A DNA stretch of 64,000 nt, taken from Morella rubra (Eukaryota > Streptophyta > Magnoliopsida > Fagales > Myricaceae). Under the pieces are notes generated by a model, which saw only the letters and a program-made list of their open reading frames with translations, did no database searches and had not been told where the DNA came from. Position numbers and translations under genes: made by a program. The DNA lies in the NCBI GenBank assembly GCA_003952965.2, contig RXIC02000063.1, positions 1 to 64,000 on the forward strand. Direction: 5' to 3'. Of the stretch, positions 1 through 13,997 are shown piece after piece; within the stretch, counting starts at the first letter, position 1; the number at the start of each line of letters is the position of its first letter.

Positions 1-221
1 ATTAAACCAAATTTTGTGAACTATGACAATGATTTTACTTTTCCACTTGAAGTACTTTTTGCACTTTTTTGAAGAACTTTTAACCCTTCGTTGCATCATA
101 GATTTGTATAGATTATTTGACGTTCATTAGTAGACCATAAGTTCACATTTGCCTGTAGCTTTGGACCGGGAAGTTATCATTGAAGTAGTGAGCTTACCTT
201 CATTCTTTCTTTTTGTTTTAG

Positions 222-3200
222 ATATCATGCAGCGATCGTGATAAATTGCTTCACATCCTTGCCCTCTTGAAGTTGGAGTTGGTTCAAAAGAAAATTCTGG
301 TATTTACTAATACCATTGACATGGGGTATAGGGTAAAACTCTTTCTGGAAAAGGTATCCTTACTCCTTTTAATGCATCCATTATATGTATTTTCCTCAAT
401 TTTTTGACTCTCTAGGAAGTACCTATTCTCTCAGCGGTAGATAGGTGATTATCTTTCAAGATATTAAAATATGGCCTTGCAAAATAAAACCTTGAACACA
501 TGTAATTTAGATGGTCTTGGTTTTATTTTCCGAGTGTATTTTGTTTTCAAAGTTGTCGTGTCTGAAATGCTATAGCTATCATTTTGGAGGGAAGAAGCTC
601 TGGCTCATTCTTCTTCTCTTTTAAGTGGAATTAATATTTCCATTTTGTCGGTTTGTTAACAGTTCCCTTGTGTAGCTGACTTCAATTACTCTTTTTGGCG
701 CAGTTTGGAATTAAGTCTGCTGTTTTAAATTCTGAGTTGCCGCAGAATTCCCGTCTCCATATTCTTGAGGTATGCCTTCATGCTTATTGGTACCGAAACC
801 TTGGTGATGGTTTATTAGCTGCTAGCCTACTGTTTTGGGAATGATAGACTAGGTTGTCACCAGAGATGGGCTTATGACTGGATGATTTCTCGGAAGTACT
901 CTAATACTGTGCTTTTCACCAGGAATTCAATGCTGGGCTTTTTGATTATTTAATTGCAACTGATGACAGTCATACAAAAGAGAAGGAAGAAGCCAATGGG
1001 GAGCGCAATGCTGAACCAAGAAAGTCTAGAAAGCATGCCAAGCCAAAAGCAGACTCTGAATTTGGAGTAGTGAGGGGTATTGATTTCAAAAATGTGCACA
1101 CGGTATGTAAATGATTGATTGCTTGTGTGCATGTGAGTGTGATCTCTTAGAGTTTTGTTCCTGTCATTTTTCTGGCTGTAGTCTTGTGATTGACTTGGAC
1201 TCTGTAGTTTCTGGGATTTCAAACCTGGGAGCTTAACGTTCCGTTGCAACTCAAAATCCAAATTGAAGCTGTGTTTTGTGTACTAATGTAAAACATATGT
1301 ATTTCTCTGGCAAGATATATTTATAAAAAGAAAAAAATTTATGTGGTGATTTAATTAACTTGCATGACTCTCAGTTAACTTAGACATGTTTAGTATCCTC
1401 CAGGATACTATTAAGTTTGAAATAATGCTTGCTTCGTATGAGCACATTCTTTGATTAATGAATCCTTGTAACTTTTAATATTTCTCGTGAGTTAACTTTT
1501 CAATTCGACTGCTTATTACATATTTTTTTAATTTGGAGTGCCAATTATTTGAATTATGAACATCATATTAAGCATCTTCAGTTGCCAAAGGCTTTCTGTT
1601 TCTATCGCATGACCAATATGTATCCCCTTATTTAATTTGGCAGAAATATGGTTGTCTATTTTGATCACCTAAGCTTGAGAATGGATGCTGTTGAGGTTTG
1701 AAGGTTGATTTAAGGAGCAACTTGTTTCTAGTAATTAAGGGGGCATTTGTTTGCCCAATTTTGGGGCCCAAAATTTCCACCACACCAAAACACATTTCAC
1801 AAATCTCAACAAACTTCACACTTTTACACATACACTTCACACTTTTCACAAAACCCTAATAAACTTCAACATTAAAAGATTCCTAAAATTTTGAGAAATC
1901 ATTCTTCCCAAACTTTCGGTAAACATACGCCCTCTAAGTTTGCCTATTTCTAGTGTTTATGGTGCTCATCTCAAACAGTGCTTAATAACGAATCAAGTTC
2001 TTCTCATTATATCTTATTATGATTTACTTGAGAGATTCTGATTTTGGCTACTATGCCACTGTCTTCTGTGAACTAATATGTCATTCAACAATATTGGCAC
2101 TCCCTTCTCATTTTCTGTACTTTAACAGGTTATAAATTTTGAAATGCCTCAAAGTGTTTCTGGATACGTGCATCGAATTGGACGCACTGGAAGAGCATAC
2201 AGTACTGGTGCTTCTATCTCTCTTGTGAGTTCTTTTATCAAACGAAATTGAAATTAATTGTGTAGGAGTGTTTGCCAGTTGTCTTCTTGGATGCACCATA
2301 ACGAGTGGGAGGATGTATCTGTGGTACTTGATTATTGGAACATCGATTCACTCATTTCCCTCTTAGAGTATTTGTCCCATACAGGGATAATTCTGAAATC
2401 TAGACCTACCATCCCCTATTGCCTGCCACCACCCCAGCTTCCTCCAGAATGGGTCACCCAGGGTCTTCCACATAACATGAGCCCATATTTTGTAAATGTT
2501 TATTTAGTGTGCATCTAGAAATGTAATTAGGGTCTAGTTCAAGTTGCACCTAGTATCACCATCAGACTTCTGAGAGAGACCAACAGAACCTGGGGCCGTA
2601 GAATCACTGGTGCAAGTCTTGTTTCAGTATTAAACAAACTCAATAAATTCCTTTTGGGAACATCTTTAAAACCTTCTGTTGAATTATGATGTCTATCCTT
2701 CTACTTCATACTTGTAAAATGTGAAGATGGTTAGAGATGAAGAATTATTTTGTCTATAAGTCCAATGCCTATATCTATGTAAACATTGTAGTGTATATCT
2801 GTTTCGATCAGTGAACTGCAGATCTTTCTCACTGAGAGGTTCTAAATTTTTGTGGATGTATGCATGTTCTGTGTTTTTCTAATTTTTGTAACGTCGGTTC
2901 TTTTTTTTTTTTTTTTAATCTTTGAACATATCTCATTGCAGTTCTAATCCTGTTCGTTCAACAGGTTTCTTCTGATGAGATGGAAATTTTTGAAGAAATA
3001 AAATCTTTTCTAGGGGAGGATGGAAAGGAGGACTTGAACTTAATAGCTCCCTTTTCTTTACTCTCTAAGAATGCAGTGGAGTCTTTACGATACAGAGCAG
3101 AGGTGATTGTTCAACACTTTTTCTTTAATCCTAGATACTCCTTTCATTTTTCCCACTACAGTATTGCGACAACTGTACTCTGATTTTGGAGATGTAGCTA

Positions 3201-4687
3201 TGCGGAGAACTTGTCTTCCAGCTTTGACTTGTCGATTGTGTTATAGCTCCAACTTTAACTTTGAATTGTTCTTCGAGTTTCATTGACTCTCCAAAAAACG
3301 GAAAAACTATGAAAATATAGTATCATGAGAAGTGAACAGCAATATTCTTTTCTAATGAAAGAGACAACAGATATACCCCTCATATGCACTAATTGAAATG
3401 GAGTTGCTAGCTCTTCTCTTTGACTATCTTGCTCAGTTTTTCCTCCTTTTTTGCTTTTTCAATGTCTTTCACTTATTAGCATCAAATTATACGAGTATGG
3501 CTTTCACATTAACCTTTTATTGTTCTTTTGTTTTAGATAGTTCCGTTGGATAAGTTTTTTTTGATAAGTAGTTCCATGGATAAGTTCGTGTTCTTTAGTC
3601 CTTGAGGAGGAAGTACACAGAAGTCTGGCTGATTCGCTGAAGGAATAATTGATTGGAAATGTTAAATTTTACAGGATGTTGCAAAGAGTGTGACCAAAAT
3701 TGCCGTTAGAGAGTCACGAGCTCAGGATTTGAGGAATGAAATTCTTAACTCCGAAAAGTGAGTACAACCAAATATTTTGCCTTTCTTAAGATTAGGAGTT
3801 CTCTTTTCACCATATCTCTTGTTAAAATAGGTTTTCACTTATGTAATAGTCAAGATCTAGTCTTCTGATCTAACTGTTTTTGTTCTTCAACTATTTCTAG
3901 TTTTCAGTTTGGCACAGCTGTTCAATTTGTATTTATGCAGTCACTCTTTCTTTTAAGCTTTCATTAAACCTCCTCCTTCCATATATGACTGCTTTTCTTT
4001 CTGATAATCTGCTTCCGTTGCTTAGGTTGAAAGCTCATTTTGAAGTTAATCCAAGGGACTTAGGTAATGAAATTTATTGGCTGGATGTCTACATTGTTGC
4101 TTTTTTATATTTTCTGGTTGGATTGCCCGAGTCTCAAGAATTCAACTCATGTTTTGAGCAGATCTATTGAAACATGACAAGGTTCTCAGCAAGAAGCCCC
4201 CTGCTTCCCACCTACGTGATGTGCCGGACTACCTATTGGACGCAACAACTCAAGAAGCCAGTAAATTTGTTAAGCTTGCTAGGGCTGCAATGGGAAATAC
4301 AAACTCTGCTCGCCGCGGGGGATCTAAGAGAAAACCCAAAAAAGGTGGAGACCCGCTCAAGACATTCTCTGCTGAGGTATCTGCCCTTCTTTAACTTTAG
4401 TCCTTGAGACCACCCAGGCTATGCCAATTTTCCTACCAGTCATATCAACAGTGCTTCTTAGAAGTCAAGGATTAGCTATTGCCAGCTGCTTTTTTACTTC
4501 AGCTGGTTGTGCCAATTATTAGTATTAGCCAAAATGCTAGAGGATGGACAGAGTGGTAATAGTCACTTACTGTTTTGAATTGATTTGGTCTCAGGCGCCC
4601 AAAAGAGCTCGTAATGGTGGCGGGATAAAGAGAGAGGACAAAGGTGGTGATGACCGCCATAAACACAAAAAGAAAAAATCTTTCTGA
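222..4687 (+). CDS. RH16: DEAD-box ATP-dependent RNA helicase, RH16/DDX56-like (3' part; 5' end outside window)
   Basis: This is the C-terminal half of a nucleolar-type DEAD-box helicase that would unwind RNA with ATP during ribosome assembly. Nine exons join in frame: 222-353, 704-769, 923-1102, 2129-2224, 2965-3102, 3675-3757, 4026-4063, 4162-4376 and 4595-4687. The first visible exon opens in phase 0 on a splice acceptor, so the N-terminal helicase domain (Q motif, Walker A, DEAD box) lies to the left of the window. Helicase domain 2 is clear: LVFTNT (motif IV), [10 protein letters not shown] (motif V region) and HRIGRTGRA (motif VI). A charged Lys/Glu-rich insert sits between ATDD and motif V, as expected for the RH16/DDX56/Dbp9 group. 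The C-terminus is very basic (KHKKKKSF), typical of nucleolar proteins. All introns appear to be GT-AG. Family assignment is firm; the exact orthologue name rests on remembered similarity to At4g34910. Confidence 0.93.
1741..1935. mobile_element. Probable small MITE in RH16 intron 3
   Basis: The left edge (GGGGGCATTTGTTTGCCCAA) and the inverted right edge (GAGGGCGTATGTTTACCGAA) are similar imperfect terminal inverted repeats around an A/C-rich core with no coding potential. It lies inside the 1103-2128 intron. I could not find a convincing target-site duplication, so the class is unknown. The similarly A/C-rich block at 49.7-50.0 kb has the same flavour but is not clearly the same family. Confidence 0.45.
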
Positions 4688-5316
4688 TATTTATAGTTTC
4701 ACCTGTAAATCCCAATGACCTTGGGTCGGAGATCAAGCCCCACAGTTTTGTATTAAATTATGTATCAAATATTAGTTCCCTTTCAAATATATGTTGGTCA
4801 AAATATCTACTATAGTTCTATTTCTATGGAGTTTGGCTCGGAAACTTTTTGTTTTTACTGCTGCTTTTATATGTAGTTTGGTTTAGTAATTTCTAAAGCA
4901 AGTAGGAGCATGTTACAAATATTAAGTCGACCAACTAAAGTTATAATTTAACTCTTCAAAAGGGCTATGTTTCAACAATGTTAATGCATATTATCTACCA
5001 AATTTCATTAATACTCTGAAAATTGCGATAGCTTCCCTTTTGTAGAGAGCAATGTCTGGTGTATTTTTACTCAATTTATACCACATTTACCACCACGTCG
5101 CATTATTTTCACAAACGTGTGAGGTGAGTTGGACTGGGGTTATCACGAAAACCGAAGCTCAAGTTTAGTTGGGTCTTTTCACACGCATAGATTGTCCAAC
5201 CCATTTCCGAGCATTACCGGATACTCGCAAGTCAAATCGAAAAGGTATGGTCGGGTCGCGTCGGGCTTTGCAAACAGCCAGCGACCAAAACGCTCTGAGG
5301 AAGAAAAACACCAAAA
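4688..5316. other. Intergenic region between RH16 and tRNA-Tyr
   Basis: No gene is seen. The 3' UTR of the helicase must lie at its left end, but no canonical AATAAA is evident close to the stop. Short open frames here lack any recognisable protein. The A-rich stretch just left of 5317 reads as a T-run on the minus strand and would serve as the Pol III terminator of the tRNA gene. Confidence 0.5.
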
Positions 5317-5409
5317 TCCGACCTGCCGGATTCGAACCAGCGACCTAAGGATTATCTGTTAGGTAACACCCACTACAGTCCTCCGCTCTACCAACTGAGC
5401 TAAGGTCGG
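5317..5409 (-). tRNA. tRNA-Tyr (GUA) with 20-nt intron
   Basis: Read on the minus strand, the seven-base acceptor arm CCGACCT pairs with AGGTCGG at the 3' end, followed by discriminator A. The A box (TAGCTCAGTTGG) and B box (GGTTCGAATCC) are intact. The anticodon loop carries GTA at 5374-5376. A 20-nt intron (5353-5372) interrupts the gene one base 3' of the anticodon, the standard place; plant nuclear tRNA-Tyr genes are characteristically intron-containing. Removing it leaves a 73-nt mature tRNA without CCA, and CCA is not encoded, as expected for a nuclear gene. A T-run lies immediately downstream on the minus strand. The arms pair well, so it looks functional. Confidence 0.96.
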
Positions 5410-5797
5410 TTTTGATCTCTTGTTTAATGTTTTAATTTAAAACCCTCTCTACCAAACACTCCTTGCAGAAAATGGACGTGTACTAATACTACATCACTTT
5501 GACTGTGTACATTATTTATTTCCTGAAAATTTTGTATTTTAAAATCAATCTTAAAATTATGCGTATATTATATTGTGGTCAAGGTTGAAGATAATCTGGC
5601 ACATCCTAGATTCCTAGGGCTTGTTTCAGGATCCGAGCGTTGCAGAAACAACATACTGCTATAATACTTGTGAATAAAGAAAAAAAAATGGAGCATTTTC
5701 CAGAAATCCTTTTTCCGTATATTAGATTGTGGTCAAGGTTGAAGATAGGTCTCCTCCCCAAGATAACAATTAACAACATAATAGCACGTATTACATG

Positions 5798-7064
5798 CAG
5801 TGGCGGATCCGGGGGTGGCGGCCCTGGCGGCCGCCACCCATTGCATCGCCTGGAAAAAAAAATATATGTATTTTTTTTCTAACTCCAGCATTGATTGTGA
5901 AGTGCAATCATGTCAGTTTAACAGGGCCGCCACCCATTACATCGCCTGGAAAAAAAAACTACATGTATTTTTTTTTAACTCCAGCATTGGTTGTGAGGCA
6001 ATCACGTCAGTTTAATATATAGAAAGCCTAACACGCTGAGCAGCATCAAAATTGTCCTGCACAAGCTGAAACATGGCTAGGTGACGTGACGTGATTTGCC
6101 AACTAATACCTGCCCCTTCAATAAAGTCATTTGGAGTAGAGATTATTTGGATTGCGTTCAATGTGTACTTACTCAAGTACCTATAGGTTCTAATTTTTCA
6201 ATTTATTTTTATTGCTGTATAAAAAACGGCTTCTTTTAAACGACATTTACGTTTTGTTTTGTTGGTCTTTTTCTAGCTCTTGCAAATGCGTTGGTAGCGA
6301 CTAGTGAGACAATGTCAATGAATATATAAAATGCCAAACGCACTGGCCAGCAGGTCAGAAAAATTGTCCTTCAATGCTGAAACGTAGCAGTGGCGGACTA
6401 GCTTCTTACAACGAAGGCACTCTGATTTTCCCATTGAGACTGAAATATCAGTGTCAGTTCAGACAGACAATGTCCTTTGGCAGGCAAGCTTTTTATAGCG
6501 AATTGAATTGACGTGATTTGCCAACTGATACCGAAAAAATTAATCGCAGTTCAGTTAAAGTTGTTTGGCTTACCTGCATTCATCGTTCTACTTTTCCTTG
6601 ACGCAAGTGACTACAAGTTCTGTTATAATTTTTGTTTAGCAGTATCAGTATCTGCTAACAGCGCACAAGGGGGAATCAGACGGAGATAGATTTATCTGGG
6701 TATAAGAGTCAAGAAGGATGAAACGAAAAAAAAAAAAAAAAAACAAAACAGCGTTTCACTTTATTTAAAAAAAATCTTCCCTCTTTCTTTCTCTCTTCTC
6801 ACACATTTATCTCTCTTTCTCTTTTTGAATTTTCTCGCCCTTTCTCTCTCTTCTCACGCTGACATTGTCACACGTTCAGCCTTCAACCGTTGCCCGTGTC
6901 CCATTGCCCATCACCGCTGCGCCGCAACAACCACCAATTTCTCCTGCACCAGCTGAGCCACGGCCACCAGCTTCTGAACGTGTTGCTCGATGCCTCCACC
7001 GCCACACCGCAGAGCTCTACGCCTTACAATTCGACCCACTTATATTTTCATGACTCCGCCACTG
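5798..7064. mobile_element. Non-autonomous hAT-type DNA transposon, 1,267 bp
   Basis: The ends are a 10-bp terminal inverted repeat, CAGTGGCGGA at 5798-5807 and TCCGCCACTG at 7055-7064. They are flanked by a perfect 8-bp direct duplication, ATTACATG, at 5790-5797 and 7065-7072. An 8-bp duplication with a CAGTGG-type terminus is the hallmark of the hAT (Ac/Ds-like) superfamily. No transposase frame is present, so it must have been moved in trans. Inside are two direct ~90-bp copies (about 5828-5919 and 5925-6014), a second diverged repeat pair (about 6014-6113 and 6323-6535), and an internal copy of the terminus at 6388-6397, suggesting rearrangement or nesting. A pyrimidine-rich tract and Pro/Ala-rich open frame near the right end (about 6770-7050) could be captured host sequence; I could not identify it. 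Confidence 0.87.
5828..6014. repeat. Direct repeat of ~90 bp inside the hAT element
   Basis: Two adjacent copies (about 5828-5919 and 5925-6014) share GCCGCCACCCATT.CATCGCC, an A-run, a T-run, AACTCCAGCATTG.TTGTGA and a GTCAGTTTA end, with few differences. The copies sit just inside the left terminus of the transposon. Confidence 0.85.
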
Positions 7065-7072
7065 ATTACATG

Positions 7073-8498
7073 GGACACTGGACCGACCTCATAGGTTGTT
7101 CTGTTTTGTTTTATTAGCTACTGCTTGCTTAAAAAAATAAAAAAAAGTTGGGACATGCCCCACTGGCCTATAGCCACCCTGTATGAAAACGTGTACATCA
7201 CATCGTGGATGCAGGACGTTCTCTCGTGAACAGTGTTCGGACCCACTTTTGGAGGCGTTAGATTTTAATGGCAGAAGCTTCCCTCTTAGGTTATTAATAA
7301 ATAGATTGTCTTCGGGAGGAGGAGTTAGATTTAATGGCAAAAGCTTATTCATGCTTAGATTATTAGTAAATGAGAAGTAATATGAGGACGTGACACCAGG
7401 CTGGCAAAAATTTATAATCTATAAAGATAGATTTTATCTTAGCAAGTTTTGGGTGATTGACTCGCAAGTTTGTGTCAAAGTGGAGCCTCTAAATATCTGA
7501 CGCACTAATTATTTTGTGAGTCTAAAAGATCGTGCGTGCCTGCAAAATTAATCGGGGCAAAACTTGAAATAGTTTTTCCTGAGTAAGGAGAAAAATCTCT
7601 TGTCATTGCTATTTTTGCACTAAGTTCGGGTAGATCAGTCTAGTTAGAAAATACATTGACTGGTTTGAGAGATAATGACATATCAAGTAGTTAGATTCGG
7701 ATCAAAATCCTCTCTAACAGGTATTGATCGTAAGGTAGTGTGAACTTTATGGTAAAACTCCTATGTTATCTTTCTTTCTCTAAATTAGATAGTTTAATTC
7801 AAACAATAAATTAAAATTATATCCAACTTACTTCTCTTTTATTTGTGTCAAATCTTATCGACCCAAGTAACTTTATCTTTATCTATAAGAAAGGGAGATC
7901 TTCCTCTTGTTAGGGCCTAAATTAAATACCTTAAATAGAAAGAGTTAACATAAACAGATCCACTTCTTGTTGGGTCAATATTAAGGACTTTAATTAGATG
8001 CGGGATTAACCTAAATTAACGGCAAGCTTTGGTTGTTTCCTCGTCGAGTTTGTTTAGTGTAAGTTAAACAAAGCGAATCAAAATGCTGAAAGACAAGAGG
8101 AAAGACAATGCCTCACGAGGCATGGATGCAGTTCCTAGCACACCACAAATACACCCAACTCCAGACGACCCTACAAAAGTAAAAAGCTCTCACGATCTCT
8201 CCTCTCCCATCCACACCAACAATAACAATAACAATCACAATCACACTGATGCCCACGTCTGCCTCATTGCTACAGAGCTGTAATAACGTTCCGTGGGAGC
8301 CCATTCCCGCCTGCAACCCTCCCACATACGTAATGAATTCTCACCGTCCATTCCCATAAAGCCCGGAAGAATCAAAACACGACCCAGCATTGCCGAAGGG
8401 GTAGAGGGAGCAACAGAGGATTTGATCCCAAGCCATTTTTCTTCTTCTTCTTCTTCGTCTGTGTCCCATTGTTGATTTGTTTCCTCCCGCGGAAGATA
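7073..8498. other. Intergenic region and squalene epoxidase upstream region
   Basis: No gene is recognised. An imperfect tandem pair lies at about 7253-7376, sharing GTTAGATTT.AATGGCA.AAGCTT and ATTATTA.TAAAT. The last few hundred bases before 8499 should hold the promoter and 5' UTR of squalene epoxidase. That stretch includes a (CAA/CAC)-rich tract near 8215-8245 and a TTC repeat near 8440-8458. I could not pick a TATA box with confidence. Confidence 0.45.
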
Positions 8499-12701
<4,203 letters not shown>

Positions 12702-13997
12702 AAGAACACGACAAAGATCAAGTACCTTTGGCCTTGCTGTAGTCAAAGCGAAAGGGGAGACTTGTCAGAAGCAAGTGCCGGGGATATTTGTATGCTTGAG
12801 GTTCCACTAAAGGTCGCTGTACAACTGTTCTATTCGTTTGAGATCATTAGAAAGTGTCTTTAACTGTATGAACAATCTTTAGAGCTCAAAATTATGTATG
12901 CACTCGACCAGTGGAAAATTTATTGTTTTTGGCTGCATGCACCGACCTACCTATTGTGAGGCCGGGAAGGGAGATTATGCACTCAACCAATGGATAATTT
13001 ATTGTTTTTGGCTGCATGCACCTACCTACCTATTGTGAGGCCGGGAAGGGAGATTATCTTCTTCTTCTTCTTTTTTCCTTTCTCTTGCCCGGAAAAGGGT
13101 TCGCTGGTGATATCATTGCCCCGATCCATTTAAACTCAAGCATACTTATATGACGTGTTGCTTACTGAGATTCAAATCCCCAACTTAGGACTCGCAAGAT
13201 GATGTTTCCCATCGGCTTCCTACCACTAGGCCTCCGCCTTGGGACGGGGATTGTTTTCTAAGGCCACGAATTGGTGTGGGAACATGATGGAAATCCGGTG
13301 GGCCTAGTCCACTTGTGGAGTAGCACTTGGAAAACAAATAAGAGCTCCACTAAATTACGTGAACAAACAAACCAGGCCTTGCGTTTCAGGGAAGTGATTG
13401 TGCGAATTTTGATCCGGATGAATGCATCTGTAGCTTGACTGGCCATGTGGAATCTTTAGCGGACCTAATTTAGTCCAAGTGGGACAAAGAAGAGCCATTT
13501 CCAGAAATATGGAGCAATGTGTGCCAGCTTTGGTTGGGAAGCCCATTCATATGATGTCTTGTACTGTACAGATTAACCCCCATGGACAAATGGTCGAATT
13601 GGCCTTCTTCCGTGCTTCGCTCCAGCTGAACACAAAACGGTACTTAAATGTTCTTTTGTTGCAAGTATCTCAAGCTTTTACGTGGTGCGACCTCCGTAAC
13701 TCCTCACTCCCCATCCCAGGGCTTCATATACACAGATGAAGGGACCGGAGGTTGATGTAAATATCAGTTTCTTTAATGATCATTGGTACTTCCTTACTCG
13801 TTGAAGAGATCACCATTTCCCAATCAAGTTAACAGCCAGACTCTCAACCTATACAGGATTGTTCAACCTGGAGAGTGTATGGTGAGTACCTTTTTTAGTC
13901 TCCTGGTACATGTTTTGACTAAATCAGGCCAGAAATTTGCCAAGGATCTCTGGGTTTTGTTAGCCTCCCGTGAACGAGTTAACAACTTGTTATGGTT
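12702..13997. other. Intergenic region between SQE and a convergent PPR gene
   Basis: The 3' UTR of squalene epoxidase occupies the left part, and the 3' UTR of the PPR gene the right edge. The 79-bp tandem duplication lies here. From 13100 to 13990 only short frames without recognisable homology are seen, so I make no gene call. Confidence 0.5.
12898..13055. repeat. Tandem duplication, 2 x 79 bp
   Basis: Copy one is 12898-12976 and copy two 12977-13055. Each starts ATGCACTC.ACCA and ends GGCCGGGAAGGGAGATT, with only a handful of substitutions. It falls about 200 bp after the squalene epoxidase stop codon, likely in or just beyond its 3' UTR. Confidence 0.93.

Noticed and set aside
950..1261. 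103-codon frame on the minus strand over an RH16 exon
   Set aside because: It overlaps the antisense of a confident helicase exon and its intron; a shadow frame.
6763..6860. Pyrimidine tract considered as a promoter of a gene to the right
   Set aside because: It lies wholly within the hAT element, and no gene starts until 8499.
8469..8498. Ten-codon upstream extension of squalene epoxidase
   Set aside because: The extension begins at a non-ATG codon; the ATG at 8499 gives the usual N-terminus and length.
13479..13739. 86-codon frame between SQE and the PPR gene
   Set aside because: No recognisable protein and no exon structure; other frames nearby are equally open.
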